From Dictyophora rubrovolvata (lineage: Eukaryota > Basidiomycota > Agaricomycetes > Phallales > Phallaceae), in assembly GCA_029959195.1 (NCBI GenBank), contig CP114118.1, forward strand, positions 744,001-808,000: a stretch of DNA of 64,000 nt, given 5' to 3'. The notes beneath the pieces were generated by a model. It did no database searches, was not told the DNA's origin, and saw nothing but the letters and a program-made list of their open reading frames with translations. A program made the translations under genes and the position numbers. Each line of letters begins with the position of its first letter. Position 1 is the stretch's first letter. Of this stretch, positions 24,486 through 36,033 are shown piece by piece.

Positions 24486-27400
24486 TTACAACCTCAAATT
24501 CGAAATGACTCTCGCGACCTCATCCGCAGTGGTTTGATCCTGTGTCGACGCAACGGCAGCAGCAGCGGCAGACGACGATACAGATGAGACAGACGAAGGA
24601 GGCGGTTGTTGAGATAAGGATGACATCTGCAACGACGACAGAGAAGCCTGCTGTCTATGAGACCCAATAACACCAGTCGTTCCGCCTCCACCCGAAGACG
24701 AAACAGAAACAGCGCTTCCTCCGACATTAATACTCCCCATTGTACTCGGAACACCACCCCCAACCAGTCCAGCTCCAAGTCCAGCACTAGGCGGTGCATA
24801 CACACTCGGGAAAAGAGGAGCGGTAACAGAAGTGGGGCTTGAAGTCGCTGTCGAACCGGTCGGTGAGGGCGGAGGTGGCAACCTCGAAGCTTGCTCAGAA
24901 ATACGCGATAGTGAAAGCGTTAAGTCAAGCGACTGCGCTCTGTTCGTGAGAGATCGTGGTTTCGTCAGCTGTTCTTTAAGCTTGGCATCCAATAAAGAAT
25001 CAGAACCGCGCTTGACAGGATCTTCGCGATGGCGTGAACGGTGGACCGGTATACCGCCTGAGCGCTATAGAATGAAATTAAATCATTAGAGCGATCCTCG
25101 CCTAGATTATAAGAAGGCAAAACATACCAATGGAGGAGGTCCAAGGGATGGCCAGTACTCGCCACCGTAGCCACGCATCTCATCTTGTTCTTCATGCTCG
25201 GGCAGACCGTATACATACGGAGAAGAATTATGGAACAGACTCTTAACGTCTGGCGTCGATGTAGCAAGTCGAACCCTCCTATGCTCAGGAGAACCACCGA
25301 GTTCCACATTTCGGACGTAGTCAGGCGAATCTAACACGAGGAAGTTGTTAATATTAACCAGCTAACTCAAAAAAAAAACAGTAACATACCAGGAATACCT
25401 CCACCTCCACCACTTGTAGCAAGCAGCTTGCTATTGAAATGAGGAAATGCATCCGCGAAAGAGTCACTCCGACGATGAGCCGTTGGAGAAACACGTGAAT
25501 AAACTTGCACGTTCTTCTGAGCAAGGAAACTCTCGAGCATTTCCTTCGCCGTAGTTACAGAATCACTGTTACTTCTCTGGCAGTGCATACGGAAGAACAA
25601 TGGTTCGGAACCAGCTGTATTGCTGCTTCCGACGCCGTTGGTTCCATTGCCGGAAGAAGTGGAAATCATGCAATCAACAGGTGCAATGATATCGACATCG
25701 AGCTCGGCCTTGACCTGTTCGATGAATGCTTTGAAATCCGGCGAAGATACGATACGTCCTAGTTCAGATGAAGGTGGAACTAGCATATCCGCTTCAAAAG
25801 GAACGTGATCCTGATAGAATCACGGGTTCAACATCTTCTAATTGATTTCAATCAAAAAAAAATCCACATACCAAAATCATAGAAGCAGCAATATGCACTT
25901 GATTCTCCGGCCCGTATATATCAATGATATCCAAAGCAGTCTCTTTATCCGGAAAACAAATTCTGGAGTTGGTTTTATTTTCAATATCATGGATGAAGAC
26001 GCTTTTTTCACCCAAAAGTGTACGGTGATATTTGCGTGGAACAGAGACGGTCTCGTGAATGAAATCCTTGTCCTGTAAAAAACATATCAGACGCCCGTCT
26101 AGCCTGTAATAACAACAGAAGAGGCTTCTTACCTTCTGGCTAACAAGCTCCAGAACGGATTGCTTCAAATGCTCCAAATTTATCGCATTTTTAGCTGGAG
26201 TACGAGCAATAACATTATCCTCATTATCCGCGTATCCACCCAGCGCAGCAAACTCTTCCGCATTACTGAATTTGACATAGACGCCGTACTTTTTCATAAT
26301 GCGCTGGATACTTCTTCCTCCAACACCGATTATACGCTTATGATACGCCTCGGGGACATGGAATGATACTTCAGCCGGCAACTCTTCTTGTAACATTGTT
26401 AAGCCCGCTAAAGCGGCACTATCGTTACCCGATAGGTCGATGAGAAAATTGAAATCGTTGAACGTCTCGAATCTAATTTTGACATTAGTGAGCTGCATTA
26501 TCTTGTTAATCTTCCCATTCTTTTTCCCGCTGATGAAGTCGCGGTGTTCATTAGCTAATTCAGTTTGGAAGCGTATTTCATGTTGGAAACTCTGATGTAA
26601 TCATAATAAGCACGCTGGGGATAGAACAAAAAAAAATTGAAATGTACTTTGACAATGTCCAATTCAAGCACCATACTCGCAGCAGCCCGGACCTGGGTAT
26701 CCAAACCGTGCATTTCGAAACAATTGTTCTTGAATACAACTTCTGCACCAGAAGACATAGAAACTCTTTTCAAGATCGCAGGCATCTGCTGTGGATTAAT
26801 CGTTGTGGGAATCAAAACGTTATAATGTATGGGTAGCAGCCAAAACGAGGCACTATAAAATCCGCAAGCCTAAATAAAACATGAAGTAAATCAGATATTT
26901 TTAAAAAAAACATCAAGATCGTAAAAATGCGAAAGTACCAGTTGCATAATAGAGCGTAAAGTTCGTTGAATGTGAATCTTGCTGTCCCCGAAGACAGTAA
27001 TGAGACTGGTCTGACTTCCCACGGGAGGGCAGTTGATATAAGTGCCATTATCACGCATATACGTCTTTAGATCATCCATCCGCTCGAGTATCATCCAATC
27101 CAATTTACGCGGTACGAGAGGTGCCTCACGGGATATTACAGCCTTGGCCTAAAATTACCAAAAAAAAAAGTTTTGAGTCAGTCAGGAACCATGGAGACAG
27201 CGAAATGGATAGAAATTACCGTCTGTAAAGACGATTGCACAAGTGTATCTCGAGCTCTTTGGACATTGAAAAACTCTCCAGTGATCCATATAATATCGCT
27301 GTTTGATCGCAATTTGCCAGAACCCGAAGGAGACTCGAGGGGAGGACAGGAAGGACCAGCGAGACCTTGCAAGGGAGCTGGGAAGTAAATGTTGGTGGCA

Positions 27401-28249
27401 GTCTTTTCCTGTATGCTCTGTATGAATTGACGTTTACGACCAGCAATAATGGGATGAAGTTTATGGTCAATTTCGACAGTCTCCGCGTGAAGTCCAGACT
27501 ACGAAGAAAGGGAATTAGGTTTACTTTTTTTAACAAGCAAAGGAATAAGACTCGCCATTTCGTCAAGGATGACTAGCAGACGGACACGTGCTACATCCAC
27601 CGTGTCCGGGGTTCCAAGTATGACAAGCTCGCATGTGCGCTCAGTTTCCAGACCCAGAAAGGAGCCATGCATACCGATGCCATTTGTGGAAGAGAGACCA
27701 TTTGACTGACGCAATGCGGACTGGGAAGGGGTAGACGAGGAATTATCGAGGGAGATACTGACATGGAGTTGAGCGGAAACTTCATCCAAACGACGGGCTA
27801 TTTCTGGCTTGAGAGAAGGCGAAGAAGCAGGATTATTTAGTAAATCCGATCGAGCGACTTTGATGGAAATGCGGGTCTGTGTGAACGATGAGGGGTTCAA
27901 TATTTAGTGAGACATTTTGAAAAGAAAGACGAACCGCTACGGGTGCATCACGGATAATCATGCCACGTGCAGCCATGACTTGCTGATAAGTGCCGGAGAC
28001 ATAGAAGTTCCAGCCTTTGCCGCGCTCTGAACGAGCGTAACTGATGATGCAGCCGTGGGTGGCATTGGCCTGGGTGACGAGCTTGTGGACTGCATCCTGC
28101 GGAATATCGCCAACAAGTTGCTGGTCGAGAGCGGGATTTGGAGGGGACAAAGGCGGGTGCTGGAGGAAGGAATAGGGATCTCTGTGGTGGTAGTCGAAGG
28201 ACAAGAAAGGATGATTAGGCAAGGAAAAGGAGGTGGAGTAAATGTCCAT
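24486..28249 (-). CDS. Large multi-KH-domain RNA-binding protein
   Basis: Around ten exons encode roughly 1,000 residues. Start ATG at 28249: MDIYSTSFSLPNHPFLSFDY. Several KH-like units follow. The first ones are divergent (for example IPQDAVHKLVTQANATHGCI). A canonical KH has VPEAYHKRIIGVGGRSIQRI then MKKYGVYVKFSN, with the GxxG loop as GVGG. Another reads VPRKYHRTLLGEKSVFIHDI then ENKTNSRICFPDKE, with LGEK in the loop place. Units that lack the loop (IPTTINPQQMPAILKRV; RKLDWMILERMDDLKTYM) alternate with these. The C-terminal 250 residues are disordered and Ser/Gly/Pro-rich, ending DEVARVISNLRL. The mosaic of canonical and degenerate KH units resembles fungal Khd4/BicC-like proteins that bind mRNA; the Khd4 link is from memory and untested. 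It is divergent from eIF4E. Confidence 0.85.
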
Positions 28250-28671
28250 GGCGTGTGTGTGTTGATTGATAGTTGTTAATTGTTAATTGTTAATTGTATA
28301 AGTGTTATTTGTCGTGTTTCAGAGAAAAAAAAGAGCGAGGGAGCGGCGACGACGACGGGGACGGTGTCCGAAGATGGTGGAAGAAGAAGAAGAAGAAGAA
28401 GGATCCGAAAGTGGGTATGCGTCTGCAAAGGGGGTATCTGCGGCCTCTGCTGTCTGCGACGAACGACGACGACGACGACGAAGGGGGCGGACAGGAGTTG
28501 GCGAGAATTATTTAATTCACCCGGCGTCTAAGTGATTATGCATCGGTCTCACCCTGTTTGTTTGTTTCACCCGGGAGTCCGTGCGAAAGGACCAATTTTG
28601 CCATTTCAAACTCCGTTTTTCCCAATAAAATCTATAGCATCTACTAGACCGTCTCTACACAACTCCCAGTC
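28250..28671. promoter_or_regulatory. Bidirectional promoter between KH-domain gene and eIF4E
   Basis: A gap of 422 bases separates the two start codons. Near 28272-28297 there are about three and a half copies of TTAATTG. Purine-rich GAAGAAGAAGAAG lies near 28380-28400 and (GAC)n near 28463-28483. Short frames crossing it are composition artefacts. The pairing of two mRNA-binding genes on one promoter region may matter for co-regulation. Confidence 0.6.
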
Positions 28672-29889
28672 ATGACATCCGCAGCTGCATCGAGTCTTCC
28701 CATGCCAGCTTTCAACGCTGCTAAAGCAGCTCTCACCGTCGCCATCAATGAGGACAGCCACAGCAAGGACCCAGATAATTTGGAGGATTCGTCTGAAGAG
28801 GGCGAAATTCAAGAAGTAGACCTGGTTGCTCATGCGGAAGATATCAGAACTGTATTCAATGATCCCACCAATTTTAATGTCAAGGTGTGTGTGCTGTGTG
28901 CCCCCCCCCCCCCCCCCCCCCCCCCCTTTTTTTTTTTCTTGGGAAGCTGACGATAAGAATCACGACTTATAGCATCCTCTCTATTCATCGTGGACACTGT
29001 GGTTCGACCACCCAAGTGGCAAAGGTCGGAATCTACCACAGACACCATCCGCCGCAACGCCAGTGTCTTCCTTTCCTATGACACCGGTTACATCTACACC
29101 CGTGGCAGCTATAGGCTGGATGGATGATATCAAAAGAGTGATCATGTTCGATAGCGTAGAAGAATTCTGGGGGTACGTTATCTATCATCTCCCAGAATAG
29201 CGTTCGTTTTTCTTCACTTTTTACGGCACAGGTTGTATAACAATATTATACCCCCAACAAAACTTGCTCAGAAAGCGAATTATTATCTATTCAAGGTTTG
29301 ATATTTGCGATATTTTAAACGGCGAATTATGATTCCCTTAACGCAAGAAAATCTAGGATGATATTATGCCAGCATGGGAAGACGAAGCGAACAAAAACGG
29401 TGGTAAATGGAGTATCCAACTACCAAAAGACAAAAATAAAGGTTCGATCGACAAAAAATGGTTATACACTGTATGTAACCTTTTTTTATTTGTCCTGATT
29501 TTTTACGTTCATCTATTTATTTTATTTTTTAACCTCACGGATTGACCATTTTGCCTGGATAGATGCTTGCCGCCATCGGTGAAACCTTTGACCCCATTCT
29601 AATGCACCCCCACCCACCCAATGGGCCCTCGCCATCAGGACTCATTACAGGCGTCGTATTCTCTGCTCGTCCACAATTCTATCGAATTTCAATCTGGACT
29701 CGCCTGGCGCCACAGCAAGATGACGATGATCTCCGACAGCGCATCGAAGGCATAGGGAAGCATTTCAAAGTCCAAGTGTTAGGGTTCACCGAGAACCAGA
29801 AACTAAGCGGGCCTCTTTCGACCGAAGTTGAGTTTATTAGCCACAAAGATTCGGAGAAAAAGGGTAAAGGGAAAAAGATCATAGTCTAG
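28672..29889 (+). CDS. Translation initiation factor eIF4E (cap-binding)
   Basis: eIF4E binds the mRNA 5' cap and recruits eIF4G. Start MTSAAASSLPMPAFNAAKAA, with an acidic N-terminal tail (DSSEEGEIQEVDL). After intron 1 the core begins HPLYSSWTLWFDHPSGKG. A Ser/Thr/Pro-rich insertion (LPQTPSAATPVSSFPMTPVT...) precedes IGWMDDIKRVIMFDSVEEFW, where the W of IGW should be the first cap-stacking tryptophan. The second cap-stacking Trp-Glu is in MPAWEDEANKNGGKW. The C-terminal part has GVVFSARPQFYRISIWTRLA and ends KGKGKKIIV, TAG at 29887-29889. The roughly 25-residue insertion is longer than the corresponding loop of animal eIF4E. Intron 1 contains a C26T11 homopolymer. Confidence 0.93.
28901..28937. 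repeat. C26-T11 homopolymer tract in eIF4E intron 1
   Basis: Twenty-six consecutive C followed by eleven T, directly after GTGTGTGTGCTGTGTG at the donor end of intron 1. The T run may serve as a polypyrimidine tract. Such long C runs are error-prone both in cells and in sequencing, so the exact length may be wrong. Confidence 0.85.
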
Positions 29890-30866
29890 ACCGTTTTCAT
29901 TTCATTGTGATATGATGATGATCGGTGCAGAATTTATTCTCCCTGCCCCCTTTATCTGTTCTGGCTCCGCACTCGCTCATCCACACACACACACACACCT
30001 TGTATCCATCCACCCATCCATCCTTGTCAGCGTCACTGCATTTGTTGTATACCTCCTAATATTCCTCCTCCGCTCGATATCTCGCATTCATTGTTTTTCC
30101 CCGTCCTTTAATGCTTATGTTTGCTTATTATTTATGTAATGCGCAGTTTATACAGATTGGCGACGTCGCCGCCATCTGATCTGCGGATCAAAATGACCTG
30201 TTTTTACTATTTAGAAATACAAATTTCCTGTACTTAAACTTGATTGATTGAGTCTAGTGCGCGTGGTTTCTTTCCTATTGGAGGGTCCGATCCATGACGG
30301 TATAAAGTGCGCATCGTCTTTGTATGGGCAAGCTCAACTTGAAGTCACAATGTGAGGAGCATCACTTGAAGATGTGATGTCAATAATAAGGACCATGCAG
30401 ACAACTTGACTGTGAACATTGATTCCAAACACACCGTGTTGCCACTTCTGCCTCCTTCGACCTGAGAACTACTTCGACTAAGCACCAACCAACTTCTAGC
30501 ATCTCAAAAGTAATGGCATTGTCAGCACTGCGGTCCTACTACTACTACGTGCTACCTGCGCCGCAGTCTATTACCGTGACACACCACGACGATAAAAGAA
30601 TTTTCTTGCAGTGATATTAATGACAGTCCATATCATGGAGCAAAAGATGTGAATTAACGATATTTATATTCCATATGATGACGACAGTTTTGTTCCCGTC
30701 AATTGACAGTTTCAGGGCAAATTCCGGAGTCGTGAGGCGGCGGCTAAACTGCAGGAAAAAGCCTAGTCGGTGACTATGCCTTGTTCTGCTTTCGCTCCTA
30801 TTTCTTTTTGTTAGCCCCCAGCCATAATATTAATACTCGCCCTACATACTCCCATTTCCATTTCTC
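29890..30866. other. Intergenic, promoter of the gene at 30867
   Basis: About 980 bases with no supported gene. It holds an (AC)n run near 29985-29998 and the eIF4E 3' UTR at the left. Sequences near 30760-30866 are the probable promoter of the next gene. Confidence 0.5.
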
Positions 30867-31712
30867 ATGACGACAGCACAGCATTCGTCCCCCATATTCC
30901 CTCTGGCACGTATACTGTCCTGGCGTGCACATGCCGTTGCTAATGCCACCGCCACTGCTACTGCTACTGCCAATTCCAGTGCAAGCACGAATAGCACCGC
31001 TCCCAACTCGAAATCACCCCGACGCATTCCGAGCTTGCTGTCTTCAACACCACGCTTGAACTCGATACCGGAAAGCGCCGCCAGTAGTGGCAATGGCAGC
31101 AGATCAAAGTCGCCAGAATCCACCCCACCTTCCCCAAAACCGTCTCCTCGTCGTGTACTCGGTAATCTGAAACCCGAATTGGTCTTAGACTGTTCATCTG
31201 GTGACGTGCCCAAGACTCACAGTGCCATCGTCGATGCTGGTGCTCAGTATAAACAATCCGTTGTCGTCGTTCATCATGACTCGTTTCTATGTCAAGATGC
31301 GGTTAATACAACCCGTTTACTGACCTTGTCGAGAAAACGTGTTTTGGACAAAATTTGCGCACTTGGTGGGAATACAATTATCGATGAGAGGTAACGTGTT
31401 TGCTATTTCATTTCAACACGGAGAGCACTGAGACTTGGCCTTCAGATGGTCATGCACGGTGCATAAACATGAATCAAAGCGCGAAATAAGATATAAAGTT
31501 ACTGTAGGTGTTTCTTTATCTTTTTATTTGTCTCCCGTGAATGTACATGTCCCCAACCGGTCTCATAGATCGTGTATCGAGGTATCCCAGCGCGAAGTCA
31601 TCTTTCCGATCCCGACCAACCAATCTCATTGCACGAAGTAAAAAGTATCCCAGGCTTAATGACCATCGTCTCACGACACAGTAAATACGAACCACACCTG
31701 TCCGCCTTGTGA
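30867..31712 (+). CDS. Uncharacterised fungal protein, three exons
   Basis: Start MTTAQHSSPIFPLARILSWR. The first 100 residues are low-complexity (ATATATATANSSASTNSTA, then Ser/Pro-rich). A compact domain follows: AIVDAGAQYKQSVVVVHHDS, then LLTLSRKRVLDKICALGGNT and IIDER. An intron at about 31391-31445 joins to WSCTVHKHESKREIRYKVT, and a second (about 31505-31568) joins to IVYRGIPARSHLSDPDQPIS and LHEVKSIPGLMTIVSRHSKY, with TGA at 31710-31712. All joins keep frame. The alternating strands and the ...ALGGN... turn recall small alpha/beta folds such as YbjQ-type proteins, but this is only an impression. I know of similar unannotated proteins in other Agaricomycetes. Function unknown. Confidence 0.7.
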
Positions 31713-32200
31713 AACGCGTTACATACGGGGTTTAGGGTCAAAATACTACTTACGACGCTTACTCGCTCGTTTTCAATCGATATTATATTCGTTTACTCAT
31801 TACTCATTTCAGGTTTCGGCATTTGATTTGGACATTATTGCACCTCTCTTTTTCATTTCGGACTACTCCATTTTTTTGCACCGTGCGATCGTTCCTCATT
31901 TCGTTTCTTTTCTCGTTTCTCATGCACTACATTTGTGAAAAATGGTCTCTCATTCTCTTTCAGATTCGTGACTCTTGGTTTCTTGTATGTGCTGCTGGTA
32001 TCATAATGTACAGTAACGGCTAGTCTAGATGTACTTAAAATAATTATAATTGATGATGCATCATACCCCGGTGGGCACTGCATAATGAAACATCAAATCG
32101 ATTCCGACTCCGAGTCGCGCGAGACAAATAAGTAAATACCATGTGATATTTAAATATATCTTGACGCCAACTTTATGCGACGGTCTTCACTGATTCTCTC
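31713..32200. other. Intergenic
   Basis: About 490 bases between two genes on the plus strand. T-rich stretches lie at 31840-31930. No gene or repeat found; the right part is the promoter of the hydratase gene. Confidence 0.5.
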
Positions 32201-33413
32201 ATGTTTTCCCAGCAATACCACGATCTCAAAGTGACAATAGATAAACACGTTGCTCTTGTTGTAATGAGTAGACCTGAAGCGTACGTGATTCACCCAGCTT
32301 TACTAGTATTACAGAGCAGCAGGTCTAATGATGAACCAACTCTTCAGGTATAACTGTTGGAACGCACGAATGCAAACCGAGCTGGTTCAAGCATACGAAG
32401 AGCTTGAAGTAAGCCTTTTTTTTCCACACGGAAGCACCATTCTCGAAAGCCTGTCATCTTTATTTTATCATAAAAAACAAAAAACAAAAAACCCTGAGGT
32501 GGTTTTATTAGAAAATTCCAAGTGTTCGAGCAATTGTTGTGACAGGCGATCCGGCGGGAAAGTGTTTTTGTGCAGGTGCAGATTTGAAGGAACGCAGTTT
32601 TGTAACACCTAACCCTACAAATCTCTCTGAAATACGTAAGTTCAGATATATGTAATGTAATTATTGCTTTTGCTTTTGCTAAATTGAGTTTTGTTTGAAG
32701 TATCCCGAGACCGTGGTGGACATTTTGCACTCCCCGTTGCTCGTTCTCGTAAAATCACTATTGCAGCTATAAACGGCAATGCAGCTGGAATTGGTATCAC
32801 AATGACTCTTCCAATGGATTTGGTATGAAAATTCAACATTGCAAATTCCGCCAACGTGTCAAATACTCACATGCTCCTCTTTTCAGCGATTCGTGTGGAA
32901 AGATGCCAAAATCGTCTTTCCTTTTGTCAGAAGGGGACTCGTTCCGGAAGGTAATCATGCTAAATCATTATTATCATTTTTTCTCTGGATGAACTCGACA
33001 TATCCTTCTTAAATATAGCCACGTCTTCATATCACCTCCCGCTCCTAATCGGTCGTTCGCGCGCACTAGCCGTTTTCCTACAATCCACACCCCTCCCAGC
33101 ATCCTCCCCGCTCCTAGACGGCCTTTTCGCAAAGCTCCTAGATGATAAAGAACAAGTCCTTCCTTATGCTCTAAAAATCGCACATGAGCTTTCCGAAAAC
33201 ACTTCTCCCATCTCAGTCGCTTTCACGAAATCTCTTGTGTTGGACGCAAAATCTACACCGGAGGAGCAACATGTTTTGGATTCTAGGGCGATGTATGTTA
33301 CCGGAAATACGGAGTCTAAAGAGGGTATTCAATCCTTTATGGAGAAACGAGCTCCACGATTTAAGGATTATGATACGAAGGGTTTTCCGGATTGGTTGAA
33401 GGCGAAGATTTGA
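32201..33413 (+). CDS. Enoyl-CoA hydratase/isomerase (crotonase) family enzyme
   Basis: Start ATG at 32201: MFSQQYHDLKVTIDKHVALV then VMSRPEA. After an intron (about 32280-32347) comes YNCWNARMQTELVQAYEELE. Later exons give the oxyanion-hole segment GKCFCAGADLKERSF and IAAINGNAAGIGITMTLPMD, then FVWKDAKIVFPFVRRGLVPE. The GLVPE glutamate fits the catalytic acid of the isomerase group. The tail runs HLPLLIGRSRALAVFLQ ... ending DWLKAKI with TGA at 33411-33413. Members act in fatty-acid beta-oxidation by hydrating enoyl-CoA or moving its double bond. The C-terminal AKI is at best a weak peroxisomal signal, so location is open. It is convergent with the sulfurtransferase, 210 bases away. Confidence 0.88.
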
Positions 33414-33623
33414 GGTAGGGTTGAGGTGATGGTCATTATTGGTCAACTCGACGTTTTGTTTTGAACTTGTGGACCGTTGCTTCCAGTTGTTAATTGTCAA
33501 GCGTTGCTTTCTTAAAAATATGAATGGGCGAAAAATTGCGTTAATGTTGTTCAGGACGTAATGGTCTTCCTGGCATTCAATAAATACGCGACGTTCATGC
33601 TAAATAACAACAATATGGCCGAA

Positions 33624-34976
33624 CTAATTTGTTTCTTCACCCTTATTAATCTTGCCCCCTTTTCTAGCTACATATCCTGTCCAAGACTTGAAAAAGAAAA
33701 AATAATCAACCAACGAATTCACGGTGAACAGTAGTAAAAAAAGCAACCTGACCTCATCATATAACCCAATATCACGTACTGATATTTTACCTTCCGATTC
33801 CCAAATTTTGGAGACAGCTAACCACGGAATAGCAGCCGTCATTCCACTCGCGCACGTAACAACAAGACCTCTCTCTCCTGAAAGAATTTGTTTTGCGTGT
33901 TTATCACCTATGCCTTTGTGAAGCTCCTCGGAAAGTTCTTGGAGGGGGCGGAGGGTTGTGTACGTTTCAAAAGGGGTGTCGAGATGTGTGTTCAGAAACG
34001 GCCTGTTGGTGAGTTGATTTTGTAGAAGGAAGCAGGTGAAAGGCATTGAGAATGAGTGGGGTATATGCCCTGATGGCAAGCCTCGGGGTTCAGGATCTGT
34101 CCCGAGATATCTAAGATGGGATAAAATATATCAAGCCGAGATCGAGATATGTATGTATACCTTCCACGAGGTCGGGTATCAACAACTATATCCGCTGTGG
34201 AATCAGAAAGTAACTTGTTGGAGTTGTTAACCATCTGGTTAAAGGCTATGTGAAATTTCAGTTTCATATTTTTTTTCTTTGAGGATGAAAAATCTCACAG
34301 CGTACTACCGACTCATTCAGGACAGGAACAGTGTATGATACTGTTTCATGTGCTCTCGGGGTTTTTGGTGGGCCAGTTTCGGTTTCGTATCCTTCATTGA
34401 CCCAGCTGGGTAAACCACCGTCCAATACTGAAGATTTAATGTGAGAGAATGCCTGAGAAAAACATTCTTTTTTCAGTCGGGATAACAAGAACAAGTATCA
34501 GCTTACTCGAAACATGAGCAAAGCCCGTGGAGCAGAGAGAATGCCGTGAATGTCATATCTATTAGAAAGTAAAAGTTCAGTCTGATAGAGCATGCAGTCG
34601 AAGATCTGTACAGGATGACATGTGTGTCATTTGTGATACCCATATCCTCTATTAGGTATGCATATGATATGTTTAGAGAATTCAAGTAGAGCAGAGGAAG
34701 AGACTGATTTAACTGACCACAGGCCTTGGCAAATGTCATTGAGGAAGGCATCATATGTTTTAGTCCCAGAGCGGCATTCTCTTCAGTATGAGCAGAAACT
34801 TGATCGATATCCAAAAATTGTGCACCGGGAAGATGAATCTTTTCAAATTCCTCCCTAGGATTCCTAGGGTCGTTTGGCATAAACCATGTCGTGTCGACGA
34901 ACAAGCGTGATTCATGTGGAAGTGAGTTCGCTTCGGAAGGGCTGATTAAAAGAGGAGTTGGACAATGCGTCGACAT
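33624..34976 (-). CDS. Two-domain rhodanese: thiosulfate/3-mercaptopyruvate sulfurtransferase
   Basis: The start ATG at 34976 gives MSTHCPTPLLISPSEANSLP; an in-frame TTG upstream is not used. Domain 1: SRLFVDTTWFMPNDPRNPRE, IHLPGAQFLDIDQVSAHTEE, MTFAKACG, then VILYRSS-like strands, and VLDGGLPSWVNEGYETE. Domain 2: DIVVDTRPRGRY, GLPSGHIPHSFSMPF, and the active-site loop VVTCASGMTAAIPWLAV, whose cysteine takes the sulfur. The usual loop is CGSGVTA; CASGMTA keeps Cys and the loop length. The last exon is SWTGYVARKGGKINKGEETN. Its intron is 66 bases with no in-frame stop, so an unspliced message would still translate. Such enzymes move sulfur from thiosulfate or mercaptopyruvate and are usually mitochondrial or cytosolic. 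Confidence 0.9.
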
Positions 34977-36033
34977 GAAGCTGTTGGGATGGTTCAACGT
35001 TCAAGTCCGAGGGATGATTAATGATTATTTTGACAGACTCTATACGTCTGTTTTTAAATTTGACGGTCCGGGAGATAGAAGACGTTGGTGTGCGAATTCG
35101 GGATGTAATGAGGGGTCCTTATTTTAATTTAGAGTTTTTTCCCACTGCCGGTCAAGAATGGGAGGATGATCTACTAGAAACATTACGAGATGCGAACGAA
35201 AAACGGCTTTCGCCAAATAAAAAACAGAATTATTTTTAAATAACAAAATTCCAGTAGCACGGCCCCTTTCCGAAATACAGTAAATCATATTCGAACAATT
35301 CTCCGAGGTTTATTAAGACTCGAGTCAAGGCCTCAGTCGCAACTTGCGAGCCCGACAGTCAGCCGTACCGATGTCGGAATTTGGTCGGAATTACTTCCGG
35401 GGTGCATTACCAATATTCCGATGTCGAATTTAGATTAAGCAACTGAAAAATAGAGAACGAACATGCCATAACTTATTCCATTAACATGGACTTCCGAGTC
35501 GTAAGCGCTGTAGTCACTGTTGTCACATTTTCTATTTGTTGCCTTTCCGCTTTACCCCATTCTTTTATTGTGTGCTCCCATTCCATCCCTCTAAGGGCGA
35601 CATGAGCTCTGTAACAGACGACTTGCCTAAGTGCTATCAGTAAAAATGTAGTCTGATGACGCAAAAGAGACCAATACGTCTGGCCACTGAGTCCACCCCC
35701 GGCACCCTCCAAGCTATTTCTCTCACATATTAAGGTTGGGGTTGAGCCAGCGGGATGCCACTCTAATTCACTGACATCCGGTTATAGGAATTTCAATTTC
35801 AGTTTGACAGTGTAATCTCAACCGTTGAAGCTGATTGGCGTCTACTTTCTTCTTGAGAAGATCTTATCGAACGATTGAGATTTTGACATGTGAGCTATGA
35901 TGGGAAGAGGAATCAAAGAACCCAAATGGAGATGGGTTATTCAATGTTCACGGCCGCACGGCCAAACCCAACTGTAAATGTATATATAAAGGCTCGAAGA
36001 AGGCCGCCAATAAAGGACAATTTGATTTTACTC
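34977..36033. other. Intergenic, divergent promoters and a dispersed repeat
   Basis: About 1.06 kb between the divergent sulfurtransferase (-) and DUF2235 gene (+). It includes a copy of the unknown repeat at about 35120-35265. The rest shows no gene; the frame at 35473-35712 (-) has no supporting features. Confidence 0.5.
35120..35265. repeat. Copy 1 of an unknown dispersed repeat
   Basis: Shares a colinear match with 38866-39065. Key blocks are TTTTTTCCCACTGCCGGTCA (there TTTTGCCCGCTGCTGGTCA), AATGGGAGGATGATCTACTA, AGATGCGAACGAAAAACGGC (there GGATGCGAACGAAAAGCGC), then AAAAAACAGAATT and CCAGTAGCACGGC. On the plus strand it is open: PTAGQEWEDDLLETLRDANE. It may be the end of a gene family or of a mobile element. 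Family unknown. Confidence 0.6.

Noticed and set aside
28280-28535. Three overlapping plus-strand frames rich in Arg/Lys or Glu/Asp
   Set aside because: They read the GAA and GAC repeats of the 5' region between two genes in all three frames.
35473-35712. Minus-strand frame between the sulfurtransferase and DUF2235 genes
   Set aside because: No domain, no splice context; lies in the divergent promoter region.
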